DNA from: Macrosoma leucophasiata
Lineage: Eukaryota; Arthropoda; Insecta; Lepidoptera; Hedylidae
Direction of reading: 5' to 3'
DNA: 64,000 nucleotides
NCBI GenBank assembly: GCA_036365455.1
Contig: JAWQUS010000020.1
Span: 655,001-719,000, forward strand
A model generated the notes under the pieces. The model was not told the DNA's origin, searched no databases, and saw only the letters and a program-made list of their open reading frames with translations. The translations under genes and the position numbers were made by a program. Below, piece by piece: positions 1-9,415 of the stretch (position 1 is its first letter; each line of letters opens with the position of its first letter).

Positions 1-2450
1 ACTTCGTATCGACCATCATGACGACGCTTAGTGGTTCCATTGTATAACTGAATGCATTTTTGATCTTCTGAGCTGTAGTCGGATGGTTCTTCGACTTCTT
101 CAACTTCCAAAAATTTGTGAATGTTTTCTAGATCGATGGTGACGACATTACAGTGAAACGATGATACACTTCCACATAGAATCCAACCAAGCTGAGTTTG
201 CTGGGCTATGGGTTGACCTTGATTTTCACCTCTAAATATACCATCTAACATGATTTTCGCGTAAATGTCAGCTCCTAGTAACAAATCTACTGGACGACTG
301 ATATAGAATTCGGGATCAGCAAGATCAATATCTTGAGTATGTGGCCAAGCAGGGTTATCAAAGGTAGTGTTAGGTAATTTCTTGATTAAATTATTCATGA
401 TTAATACTTCCGCTTTAAATGAAAATTCTGTGTTAATTGATTGACAGTTTATGCTTAACATTCCTTTACATGTATTGCTCTTTTCTCCTATCCCAAAAAC
501 AATTCCCTTGTATGATTGTCGTTTCAAACTTAACATCTGAGCGGCATTTTCGCTTATAAGCGATATTTGAGACCCTTGGTCAATGAGGGCTCGCAATGTA
601 TGATACGTACCATCAACTGCCATAACTTTTACCATTGCAGTTGATAATAAAATTTCCGAAGATTCATTTTGAGATACATGTGACGCGTTACTCATATTCT
701 GTTTGTTATTACCTTTATAAAATTTGATTGGTTTCAAATTCGCTTGACCGGCTGTTGACTTGTGTTGCGTTGCGCAAGCCTCGTGTAACAAGGTATTGTG
801 AAATTCTGTACACGATCGGCACCGTTTCGTCGAAAAGCATGGTTTTCCAAAATGAGGATATAAACAATTCATACACACATTAAGGGTTGATACTGTCTGT
901 AATCTCGTTTCATTGTTCATGTCTAAAAATTTCTGGCATATAAATAGACCGTGTCCTTGCTGACACAGCGGACAAGACTTATATGGATTTGAATTAGATG
1001 ATATATGATAAGACATTTTATTAAAGGACTGATTCTTACGTGATTGATAAATGTGATTATATTGATAGTTGTTATTAAACGGTTTCTTCTGATATGATTT
1101 TTGGCCATTTACTGCCACAGATTTTTGCTGATTGGGCAGGAATGATCTTTGATAGTTCGGCGTAAATGATTTATGATTATTGCTGTACTGTTTACGTCTC
1201 TGTTCGATAGTATTAAACTTACTTTCTAAAAAGTTTAATAAATCTTCTAAATTAGGAATCTCTCGGGGACTTTTCAACGAGTCTAAATATGCGTCATGCG
1301 TTTCAGGATCAAGTTTCAAGGCTAAAATATGCTCTACAATAGGGTCCCAATTGGTAATGTCAACGCCTAAATTTTTGATTGCGTTAAGACTCTCTAATGT
1401 TATGTCGTGTATCTTTTGAAGCTGAATGAGGGACTGGTGTTGCATATTAGGTAGGTTCAACATTTCATTAAGATAAGATGCAAAAATACGTTTCTTATTG
1501 GTATACCGTTTCTGAAGTAATTCCCATGCTGTACAGTAGTTTTCGGCACTTATCGATAAATGCTGTATTAACTTCTCTGCCTCACCGCGTAGTTTGCTTT
1601 TTAAATGCTGCATTTTTTGGGCTTTTGCTATTGAAGGGTTTAGATGCACGGCTTCATTAAATTGATCTCTAAAGGACAACCATTGTTGATAATTACCTGT
1701 AAATGTAGGTATGTCTATATGCGGCGTTGATTTCTCGCGATGTGATACTGCATGCAACTTTGTGTTAACCGCTCTTTTCAAACTGATATACGTCATCTCA
1801 TGCTGTGAAAACGCTTCCTGATACTCATCATTAACATCGCCATCTGCTTCATGCTCGATCTCCCAGTGAAGGGAGTCTACTACTCGCCATCGACTCTGTA
1901 TTTCCGACAGCACACTATCAAATTCCCATTGATCGCAAAGTAACTCTAAATCTATCGTATTGACCGTCCTCATAAATGCTTTAAAGTTTATAAATTGCCT
2001 GCGTAGCATGTCATCTAGCTTACTAGGAGAGCCAATTGATCGCTTTTCACTAGAACGTACCTCCCTGCTATCGAAATATTCATTTCCACCAGGCTGCTCT
2101 CGTACCTGCTCTGATTCTAACTCACCTGTTTGCTTGCTGCTTCCCGCAACTGACTGGTAAAGGCTAGGGGAAGGGCATGATTTTTGTACAATATAGGTTT
2201 TGATATCGAAATAAAGTTTACTAGCTTTTTCAAACTCATTGCGTGCAAAATACGGACGTTGTTTATCCTCGAATGGGGCTAGTTTTTTATGATTTTGTTG
2301 ATAATCAAACCAATATGCTTCTAAAGTATCAAGTTTCCGCTTAAAATAATTAGGTGCGGACCTACGCTCCTCTCCGTCTTTTTTCATGTTAGTAAATAAT
2401 TTTTCCATCGCCTCGAAAATCTCTAATTGCGCTTCGTAAACTTGTTCCAT
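1..2450 (-). CDS. BEL/Pao retrotransposon Gag-protease, partial (runs off left edge)
   Basis: The frame is open from an ATG at 2450 to the window edge, about 816 codons; I checked every in-frame triplet and found no stop. The first ~500 residues are a hydrophilic Gag-like region. Near residue 500 there is a CX2CX3HX4C zinc knuckle (CPLCQQGHGLFIC), followed by a second Cys/His cluster at about 526-556 that includes the motif HNTLLH, typical of BEL/Pao Gag. A retropepsin-like motif, LRALIDQGSQ, lies at about 619-628 with catalytic Asp624. Gag packages the element RNA and the aspartic protease matures the polyprotein; reverse transcriptase and integrase should lie left of the window. An uninterrupted frame suggests a young copy. 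The family is secure from the paired zinc knuckles and the protease motif; clade not resolved. Confidence 0.85.
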   Translation of the reverse strand, partial: MEQVYEAQLEIFEAMEKLFTNMKKDGEERRSAPNYFKRKLDTLEAYWFDYQQNHKKLAPFEDKQRPYFARNEFEKASKLYFDIKTYIVQKSCPSPSLYQSVAGSSKQTGELESEQVREQPGGNEYFDSREVRSSEKRSIGSPSKLDDMLRRQFINFKAFMRTVNTIDLELLCDQWEFDSVLSEIQSRWRVVDSLHWEIEHEADGDVNDEYQEAFSQHEMTYISLKRAVNTKLHAVSHREKSTPHIDIPTFTGNYQQWLSFRDQFNEAVHLNPSIAKAQKMQHLKSKLRGEAEKLIQHLSISAENYCTAWELLQKRYTNKKRIFASYLNEMLNLPNMQHQSLIQLQKIHDITLESLNAIKNLGVDITNWDPIVEHILALKLDPETHDAYLDSLKSPREIPNLEDLLNFLESKFNTIEQRRKQYSNNHKSFTPNYQRSFLPNQQKSVAVNGQKSYQKKPFNNNYQYNHIYQSRKNQSFNKMSYHISSNSNPYKSCPLCQQGHGLFICQKFLDMNNETRLQTVSTLNVCMNCLYPHFGKPCFSTKRCRSCTEFHNTLLHEACATQHKSTAGQANLKPIKFYKGNNKQNMSNASHVSQNESSEILLSTAMVKVMAVDGTYHTLRALIDQGSQISLISENAAQMLSLKRQSYKGIVFGIGEKSNTCKGMLSINCQSINTEFSFKAEVLIMNNLIKKLPNTTFDNPAWPHTQDIDLADPEFYISRPVDLLLGADIYAKIMLDGIFRGENQGQPIAQQTQLGWILCGSVSSFHCNVVTIDLENIHKFLEVEEVEEPSDYSSEDQKCIQLYNGTTKRRHDGRYE

Positions 2451-2632
2451 TGTTAATGATATTTGTAAATCAGTTAAATAAAAAATGGAATTGCCTTACT
2501 TTGATATGATGATTTATACTTGCGACAAATCCTCAGATGATAATCCCAATGTAATCCTTGTAATATGATACACTAGCACTGCACTGTAATCCACGTGGTC
2601 CCGCTTAAACCAAACCGCGCGATAGGTTTTTT

Positions 2633-2646
2633 CGCTCGATGGACCA
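2633..2646 (-). other. Candidate primer-binding site of the BEL/Pao element
   Basis: On the - strand the sequence reads TGGTCCATCGAGCG, beginning one base after the presumed LTR end. TGG at the start is what a primer-binding site complementary to a tRNA CCA end should show. The remainder resembles the complement of an insect tRNA-Tyr 3' end with a mismatch. Its position, between the possible LTR and the gag start at 2450, is right. Confidence 0.35.
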
Positions 2647-2647
2647 A

Positions 2648-2825
2648 TGTACCGTGTATGGTTGGACTTTGATAAATGATAGTTTTGATTGATAGATTGA
2701 TAATTGATTTATTTAACACACTGATATAAACTTAAGTAAAAATGATCTGATATGAATGATAATGAGCAGTGGACTGAGGCGGGCGCGGGGCGCACGAGCC
2801 GCCGCGGCACGCGTCAGCCTTGTCA
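2648..2825 (-). repeat. Candidate 5' LTR of the BEL/Pao element
   Basis: Read on the - strand the segment begins TGACAAGG and ends TACA, giving possible TG...CA termini. It holds a GC-rich block, then TTTATATCAGTGTG (TATA-like plus an arthropod TCAGT initiator), then AAATAAATC (poly(A) signal), the order expected of U3-R-U5. About 178 bp is short for this superfamily. The left-hand LTR is outside the window, so this rests on internal signals only. Confidence 0.35.
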
Positions 2826-3406
2826 GCGTAAAATGATATTGGTGTTCGGTTCATTACCCGAACACAGTTGTTTATCCATACCACACCGAATGTCATCAGT
2901 GATTTTAATTAAGGCAGAAGTCGTACTATGACCAGTGCGGAAACCGGATTGGAGGAGATTTAGGATTGCATGCTTGGCAAGAAAGGAATTTAGTTGGGTG
3001 TGGATAAGGCGTTCTAAAAGCTTGGATAATAGAGGAAGGATTGAAATAGGGCGATAATCGGAACAAGAGACAGGATTGGTTTTTTTAGGTAGAGGCATAA
3101 TGTTGGCATCTTTCCAAATATTTGGAAACGAGCAGGAAGTGATAGAGGAGTTCATGATTGAAGTGATAACAGGAGCGAGGAATTCAAGAAGAGGAAGGAT
3201 CATATTACGACTAATTCCATCACTACCAACCGCATTAGAATCTATATCCTGAATGATCCTCACAACATCACGATCACACACTTGACATAATGAAAAGGCA
3301 GGAAAGTCAGGAGTGGGAAGACGTGAAAGCTCATTCAAGGTATTGATTTTTATCAAATCATCACAAGGAGACGCAGAGGAAGAAAACTGAATCAAAAGAT
3401 CAGGAT

Positions 3407-3455
3407 GTGTCTAATTCTCTACCTTGTGACCTAGACAAGGAAGAGAATTAGACAC
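3407..3455. repeat. Snap-back inverted repeat at LINE frame break
   Basis: Arms 3407-3427 and 3435-3455 are 21 bp with one mismatch around a 7-base loop. The LINE reading frame breaks exactly here. Confidence 0.9.
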
Positions 3456-3661
3456 ATTTTTCCCAACTCCCAAAGTTCTCAGAAATCGCCATGCCTTAGC
3501 AGGGTCTACATTTTGGATAGAGGAATGAATATAGCGTCGTTGTGCATCTCTACACATCTTGTTGCAGCGATTTTGAAGAAGTTTATATTTACTGTGATTA
3601 ATTTCGGTCGGAAAAAGTTTAAATCTGGCTTTGGCTTTGTTTCTTTTAGACATAGCGGAGG

Positions 3662-3709
3662 AAAAGTTAAGCATCTTCCTGCCAGGGAGCAGGAAGATGC
3701 TTAACTTTT
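3662..3709. repeat. Perfect snap-back inverted repeat at LINE frame break
   Basis: Arms 3662-3682 and 3689-3709 are 21 bp, perfectly complementary, with a 6-base loop. The EEP block ends and the next LINE block begins inside this hairpin. Confidence 0.92.
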
Positions 3710-4701
3710 ACTGGACGAATAGGAGCGTGTACATCAAACAATTGAATAAGTAAAGAATTAAAGATTGCGACTTGCTCATTGATGTCGGTAGCACTAGAAA
3801 CAACAATCCAATCAATTTTAGATGCATCATCTCGAAGTTTGTTTACATCTATTCCACGAAAATTGCGTTGTAAAAGAATGCGAGATTTACTTTTAGGGGG
3901 ACGTATTTTATAAGATGCATAAAGAAGGTCGTGATAAGAGAAAGCGTTGGCAGGACATTGACCAAATTTAGCCACGTGATCAGGGTTAGATACAATAATT
4001 AGATCAAGAAGTGAGGGAGAACAATTAGGAAAAAAGTGAGTTGCAGAAAGAGGGAGAAGATGGAGAATCACAGAGTCAACTACTGATTTAAGACGAGTCG
4101 ATCTCGTGTAATTTTTCAGGAGACATGTGTTAAAATCGCCCATAATGACAGTATGATCGTATGAAGATAAAATATTTTCTAAATGAATTTCAAAAGAAGG
4201 AAAATAGTCTACTGCTAAAGAGGGGCTGTAAAAAACACCAAGGAGAAGTTTAGTTTTTGCAAAAATAATTTCGATCAATAAGTGTTCCGCTCCATTATTA
4301 GGATCAGGCGATTTATGTACTACAGAAAATGGGATATGGGAACGCAGATATATAGCCACTCCACCTCCACCGCGATCGCTGCGGTCATGACGAATGAGAT
4401 GAAAACCAGGTAAGGCATAAGAAGTTGAGGGGAGACATGGTTTTAACCAAGATTCTGAAACAAGGATTGCGTGGAGGTGAGCGTCTGCAAATGAAGCCAA
4501 CAAGTCGGGATAGTGTGCTGGAATACTCTGGGCGTTAATATGTACTATATTAAAATTTTTAATCACATCAGAAAAATTCGTGTCAAGCGTAGAAGAGAGG
4601 GAAGGCAGGCTATGAAAACTAGCGATACTATCCGAAGAAGAAGAAACAGAAAGAAAATCACAAAACGATCCATTATCCTCATTATCACTAACAGAACACA
4701 T

Positions 4702-5146
4702 ACGTTGTTTTTGTTGTTGTTAACAAAAATACAAATAAAAACTTAAAATAATTAAAAATAATAATTAAAATAAAATTATAATAATAAGTAAAATTAAAAA
4801 CTAATTATTTATCACCCGCTGGCATAAATGACAACAAAAATTTAAACATATAAGGTAAAAATGTATCATCACGTACTGTTTCAAGTAAGTTAGGCTAACA
4901 ACACAATACAGATGTCTAGATTAGTTAAAAAAAAGAATATATATTTTAACGATCAAGCAGACTTCAAACACTTATGTAAATTATTATTGTATACAGAATA
5001 ATAAAACAGAACAAAATTTTATAAGTAAAAATGAGAAAAAATAAATTTAGAAAAGTAAGCTAACAATGATGACTTTGTTGTGTAAGGCCAGCTTAATAAC
5101 CATAGACATTAATTAAAATAAAAAAAATAAAATGTCAACACAAAAA
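4702..5146. other. AT-rich stretch without a recognisable gene
   Basis: Very AT-rich sequence upstream of the LINE EEP block, probably its inter-ORF or leader region. Nothing else seen. Confidence 0.4.
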
Positions 5147-5256
5147 TAATGACTTGGGCCGCGGCCCGCCGGGCACTATCACCTCGCCTGGTTGGGGGAT
5201 CCTCCCTTTTCGTCGGAGGAACAATTCCATCCGTTCCTCCACATAATAATAGATTT
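5147..5256 (-). pseudogene. Possible C-terminus of LINE ORF1
   Basis: A GC-rich stretch in otherwise AT-rich sequence reads on the - strand as about 35 open codons containing RRKGRIPQPGEVIVPGGPRP and then a stop. It lies about 450 bases before the EEP block of the LINE and ends at the retroposon inserted at 5257, so it may be what is left of ORF1. No recognised domain. Confidence 0.25.
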
Positions 5257-5624
5257 TGAGTTTTGGCGGGAACCTTGAAAGAGGCGTATGGTGCTCTTAT
5301 TTTATTTCATTTTCTTGGTGTATTTTTAAGTTATATTGAATAAAGTTGGTGGCATTTTGTTTGATATAGGTTTGTCACAGTGCCCGTGTCTAGTGAAATA
5401 GAATAACAGTGCGAAAACACGACCTTTCAGGTTGCCTCCAAAACTTCATTGTAAATGTTCTGGTAAAGTAGCCATCGCTTTACTCGAATAACTTGATTGT
5501 AACTCACTTGACTGACATATTATACTTGATGACTATATTAAACTAACTTTTACGCTGCTTAAATAAATACGAAATATCGTTTTACTTGACACTGGCAATA
5601 TGCGTAATAGCAATGCCATAATAC

Positions 5625-5682
<58 letters not shown>
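5257..5682 (+). mobile_element. Poly(A) retroposon R, copy 1
   Basis: About 370 bp beginning TGAGTTTTGGCGGGAACC and ending in 57 uninterrupted A residues (5626-5682). It matches R copy 2 (5703-6102) and R copy 3 (17057-17438) along its length. No tRNA-like A or B box, no long ORF and no known LINE domain were found, so the family is unclassified. The start contains TTTGGCGGGAA, an E2F-type site. No clear target-site duplication around this copy. Confidence 0.8.
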
Positions 5683-5683
<1 letters not shown>

Positions 5684-5702
5684 ATTTGACAAAGTGACAT
5701 AA

Positions 5703-6102
5703 GTGAGTTTTGGCGGGAACCTTGAAAGAGGCGTATGGTGCTCTTATTTTATTTCATTTTCTCAATGTATTTTTAAGTTATATTGAATAAAATTGGTGGA
5801 ATTTTGTTTGATATAGGTTTATTACAGTGCCCGTGTATAGTGAAATAGAATAACAGTGCGAAAACACGACCTTTCAGGTTGCCTCCAAAACTTCATTGTA
5901 AATGTTCTGGTAAAGTAGCCATCGCTTTACTCAAATAACTTGATTGTAACTCACTTGACTGACATATTATACTTGATACTTACATATTATACTTGATGAC
6001 TAAATTATACTAACTTTTACGCTGCATAAATAAATATGAAATATAGTTTTACTTGACACTGGCAATATGCGTAATAGCGAAGCCATAATAACAAAAAAAA
6101 AA
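5703..6102 (+). mobile_element. Poly(A) retroposon R, copy 2, with target-site duplication
   Basis: Same element as copy 1, with a shorter A tail of 11-13 bases. The 12-base sequence AAAGTGACATAA lies directly before it (5691-5702) and directly after the body and tail (6103-6114), the hallmark of LINE-mediated insertion. It entered just 3' of copy 1. Confidence 0.88.
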
Positions 6103-6266
6103 AAAGTGACATAATACATATAACATTGAAACAAAACAACAATCAAATCAATCAAATAAATCTAAACAAGTTAGGGTACAAAGGCAGTTAATGCACTGTT
6201 ATTAAAAAAAAACTTTTAACCATCGCAAAGGTTACGCAATTTCTTTCCCTTTGTTGCTGTAAAAAG

Positions 6267-6355
6267 TTGCGCAAACGCACACCTCGGATCACGGAGACTC
6301 CGCCCATCACTATACATAAAAATAAAGTTTATTTAGTCCCGCGCAGCCAATGGCA
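6267..6355 (+). promoter_or_regulatory. Promoter-like cluster: bZIP dyad, CTCCGCCC box, TATA-like, CCAAT
   Basis: Contains TTGCGCAAACGCA (6267-6279; TTGCGCAA is a palindromic C/EBP/PAR-type bZIP site), CTCCGCCC (6298-6305), a TATA-like TATACATAAAAAT just downstream and a CCAAT near 6348. The same 13-mer recurs at 27900-27912, and the CTCCGCCC box is shared with both giant-like promoters. No gene follows on the + strand. Function inferred only. Confidence 0.35.
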
Positions 6356-6499
6356 GACGGTTTGTGTTTGCACAATTTGTATGCATGCACTTAAGTAGAG
6401 GTAGATTTGTATTTACTTGTGTAACTGTCTCCGTTAGTTAACTAGATAGGTATACTAGATATAAGTACGTACGTAGGTGTTATACCTATACTTAGTTGC

Positions 6500-6590
6500 C
6501 TCATGCCTCAGTAGTCGAGGGGTAGCTAGCCTTTACTACTTACTACATTGAGGTCTTGGTTTTGATGATCTCAGGGTCGGGCGGTAATTT
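6500..6590 (+). mobile_element. tRNA-derived SINE family D, head, split by a family A insertion
   Basis: Degenerate tRNA-like head (CCTCAGTAGTCGAGGGGTAG, then TTGAGGTCTTGGTTTTGAT) matching the D copies at 41497 and 53317. Its body resumes at 6890, so the family A copy at 6592-6879 is nested inside it. Confidence 0.65.
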
Positions 6591-6591
6591 T

Positions 6592-6879
6592 TACTGGTGG
6601 TAGAGCTCTAGTGACGGAGTTCGCGGGCGTAGACACCACCGCATTACCTTAAATACTTGCCGCTAAATGGTAGTGTTCAGTACTATCGTGTTCCGGTCAG
6701 GTGGTAATGTACGGGCCTGTAATTTCCGGCACAGAGGCGTAACACCTTAGGCCTCAGGAGTAGTAACGCATCCGCATTTTGACCTTGGTTTTTGTGTGGG
6801 TGTCTATAGGTTGCAGTCTTCACTTAACATCAATGTGAACGTATGCTTGTTTGCCTCTACCATTACATTTAAAAAAAAT
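6592..6879 (+). mobile_element. Family A short retroelement, near full length
   Basis: Reference copy for family A. It starts ACTGGTGGTAGAGCTC, runs about 285 bp through blocks such as GCCGCTAAATGGTAGTGTTC and GGTGTCTATAGG, and ends with GCTTGTTTGCC...TTACAT plus an A run. It has no coding capacity. A weak A-box-like GGTGGTAGAGC lies at the 5' end but no good B box. About 30 copies occur in the window, in two subfamilies and both orientations. Confidence 0.85.
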
Positions 6880-6889
6880 ATGCTATTAC

Positions 6890-7030
6890 AATTTACCGTT
6901 TCCTGGAAGCATAGAGATGCCTGGAAGTTATCCAGGGCCATCCTCGGAGTTTAGTAACGTGGCCAGAAATATCAATAGGTTCGTCTATAGCCATAGGTTA
7001 CATGCGGAATCTGGCTAATCGTGGGGGTTT
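6890..7030 (+). mobile_element. SINE family D, body, continuation of 6500-6590
   Basis: Diverged match to the D body: TTTCCTGGAAG..., TCGGAGTTTAGTAACGTG, AATATCAATAGG, AATCGTGGGGG. It completes the copy interrupted by the family A insertion. Confidence 0.6.
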
Positions 7031-7610
7031 ATTTTGTTTGTTTGCTGTTTCATGACAAAAATGTAAAAGCATAAATATAAATGACATACCTACCTACTTT
7101 CTGAGAGTTCTAGACACAACCATAACAGTTACCCGCTGTTATGTACAAAATAAATACAAGAATGACAATTAAAACAAAAGCATTGTTCTCCTTAAATTGT
7201 GCCAGTTTTTGCATGCTGTTAATTTATGTTCATTGTCAGCGAATTTGAGAAAGTATTGCAATCGGTAAAATGACAGTCAATCCTTTGTGGAATATTGCGA
7301 ATGCGCCATAATGACTAGCGAATTGTATAATTTGCATGCATTCGAAGACAATTGCGACTATTCCGCCATTTACCGTTATTTTCGGCACGGGTGAATAAGG
7401 CACTATGAAACTGGTTGAAATATTTTGTCCTTTATTTATTTCGAGTCCGAGATGAAAGAAATGCCAAGTGTTAGCCAAAAACATGTAACACCATCGCCAA
7501 TTACCATAAAAGCGCTGCGATAGCGTACCTATTATCAAAGTACCTATAATATATTACCTAATGATGATTTTTTGATGTCACGCAGGTGGCAAAAAAGCAC
7601 TCAGTTCATT
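7031..7610. other. No gene or repeat recognised
   Basis: A 100-codon open frame on the - strand (7538-7236) lacks any recognised motif and is probably chance. Confidence 0.4.
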
Positions 7611-7615
7611 ATAGG

Positions 7616-7802
7616 TATGGATGTTAAGTGATAACTGCAGCCTATAGACATCTACACAGTAACCAGAGATCAAAATGCAGTTGTGCCTATTGATACCCTG
7701 AAACCTTTGTTGTTATGTCTCTGTGATAGTTATTACGGAGCCATACATTAACATCTAACTGGAACACGATAGTGCTGAACACTAGAAGTATCATTTGGCG
7801 GC
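7616..7802 (-). mobile_element. Family A copy (second subfamily), interrupted
   Basis: Reverse-orientation copy of the subfamily with GTTATTACGG(A/G)GCCATACATTA. It is broken at 7802 by the TIR element B1 and resumes at 8142. Confidence 0.75.
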
Positions 7803-8141
7803 CATATAGCACGGGCCACCGGCTGCGTCGGAGGGGAGTAGCAATAGACAGGCTCATAGATAATACTGTATAACTAGGGCAGGCTTTCCCGTCTGTCAAA
7901 GTACAAGACCAAATAGTCGTATGCCTGTCGCCTATATGTTTAAATGTGCGCGTGAAATTGTTTATGCATTTTGTTAATGTCAAGGTGTGAATTTCGTAGT
8001 AATAGACGATTTTTGTAGTGTGATTGTGTGTCACACGTAATGTCCCCCGCAAAATGACAAGACTATTTTTTGGCATCTGTAATAAACGCTATGGCTACTC
8101 CTCTCCGGTCCGCCGCGACCGGTGGGCCGAGTTGCTCTATG
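7803..8141. mobile_element. Terminal-inverted-repeat element B1 (non-autonomous)
   Basis: About 340 bp with inverted ends: CATATAGCACGGGCCACCGGC at the left and the inverse of it, CCGGTGGGCCGAGTTGCTCTATG, at the right. Its interior matches B2 (32009-32301) and B3 (34030-34267). No transposase. It lies inside a family A copy. Confidence 0.75.
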
Positions 8142-8216
8142 TTGGCTGTAGCTACCTAGATTAGGTAATGTGGTGTTGTCTACGCCCTTAAGTCTCTAGG
8201 CTGGTACTCTACCTTT
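8142..8216 (-). mobile_element. Family A copy, remainder of 7616-7802
   Basis: Continues the family A sequence (TTAGGTAATG..GGTG, GTACTCTACC) after the B1 insertion. Confidence 0.6.
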
Positions 8217-8237
8217 AGATTACTGAGGCACATTTTA

Positions 8238-8452
8238 TCTGGCCTGTCATTGGTGGTTTTGTACTATTTTATTAGCGATGGTAATGTATGGCCCCGTAAT
8301 AACTATCACAGAGACATGACACCTTAGTTCGCAGGGGTGTCAACGCACATTTTGACCTCTGGTTTTTATGTAGATGTCTATAGGCTGCAGCAACACTTAA
8401 CATTAATGTGAGCTGCATGCTTGTTTGCCACCTTACTTACATAGAAAACAAT
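8238..8452 (+). mobile_element. Family A copy, second subfamily
   Basis: Includes GGTAATGTATGGCCCCGTAAT, TGTCTATAGGCTGCAG and the tail GCATGCTTGTTTGCCACC..TTACATAGAAAA. Diverged 5' end. Confidence 0.75.
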
Positions 8453-8455
8453 ACT

Positions 8456-9110
8456 AACCTACTCTATCTTTTGATACCTTCTTTAACTTTATGTAATAGG
8501 AAGGTAGGCAGGTACCTTGTTATTCGCATGTTTATATTACACATGTCATGTAGATAGGTACAGTATGCATCTTATTATGTTATGGATTCCCTACATCGAC
8601 TACGGGTAGTCGAAGGTTCCCTACCTTCTAAAATATTCTTAAAAAAAGATTTTGTGACGGTTCACGTCCCAATTTCGAATTTGTCTAATACTAGCACCGT
8701 TCAACTAACGGGCTCATTGTGTGGCCTCACCTCAATCACCTCGCAATACGGAACTAAGCATCTGCTCCAACTTGCTATAAAATTTTCAATTTAAACTCAT
8801 TGCTATAAAGTTCAAATCAAAGTGCATCCTCAAAACCTAACCCTTCCGCAGGCCGGTGGGGCATTTTGTACCGTTGACATATTTGCGAGATCGATCGTCT
8901 AACTGTACCCGGACGATATTTGTTTCATAAATAAGTACTTCATTCGATTGAGATTCTGAAATCATCCATCAATTTGTGGCTTTTGAAGACAGTAAACTTA
9001 ATTCTACTAATGTTAAATATTATTTAAGGCTAGATTCATTCGGTAGATGAGTGTTAGTATTAAGAAGTTTTATTTATAAGTAGATGACTACTAGGTAGAT
9101 AGGTACCTAC
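8456..9110. other. No gene or repeat recognised
   Basis: AT-rich, with TAGGTA-type low complexity near 9030-9115. Confidence 0.35.
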
Positions 9111-9116
9111 TACCCG

Positions 9117-9415
9117 CCGAAGAGAAAAGTTTCACCCTCACCGACTGGGCACCTGGCAGTGTGGTGGTGCCTCAACGGTGCGGTTCTCACGTTCGTTCCT
9201 GCCCAGAACGTGTAAATTTTGGAACGAACTTCTCTCTGAAGTTTTCCTTAGGTGCTACAATATGGCGTTCTTCAAAAATAGCGTCAAAACAGTCCTTCAG
9301 GGTTGGCAGCGCGTTGGCAACTCCCCTGGTGTTGCAAATGTTCATAGGCGATGGTAACCACTTTCCATCAGGCCCGTCTGCATGTCTGTCAACCTAATGA
9401 CATAAAAAAAACCTT
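9117..9415 (+). pseudogene. LINE 3' end: RT C-terminus and tail (possible partner of family A)
   Basis: One + frame reads GTWQCGGASTVRFSRSFLPR, then CKFWNELLSEVF and FFKNSV, then HRRW and a stop; this is the C-terminal pattern (WNELPxEVF...) of a common lepidopteran LINE. The following 3' end, CATAGGCGATGGTAACCAC then CATCAGGCCCGTCTGCATG, ends in CATAAAAAAAA. This tail closely parallels the tail of family A elements. Confidence 0.7.

Larger units (their letters stand above)
2823..4701 (-). pseudogene. LINE ORF2 pseudogene (EEP endonuclease plus reverse transcriptase, truncated)
   Basis: Three - strand reading blocks belong to one non-LTR retrotransposon. Block 4701-3667 is an endonuclease/exonuclease/phosphatase domain: HINAQS near residue 55, SESW at 82-85, RGGGGVAIY near 110-118, MGDFN at 187-191, LLDLIIVSN at 231-239 and SYHDLL at 255-260. 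Block 3674-3411 is the linker. Block 3395-2823 is the N-terminal reverse transcriptase with SDYRPISILP at 112-121 and QSGFRTGHSTT at 149-159. The catalytic FADD box is missing because the copy stops at 2823, next to the BEL/Pao LTR. Both breaks between blocks coincide with near-perfect hairpins (3407-3455 and 3662-3709). Motif style suggests the CR1/Jockey group; the clade is uncertain. Confidence 0.8.

Noticed and set aside
1..2450. Endogenous retrovirus with envelope gene
   Set aside because: Gag and protease are of BEL/Pao type and no envelope sequence is visible in the window.
7236..7538. 100-codon - strand open frame as a membrane protein gene
   Set aside because: Hydrophobic but without motif, good start context or splice partners; composition is as expected from AT-rich sequence.
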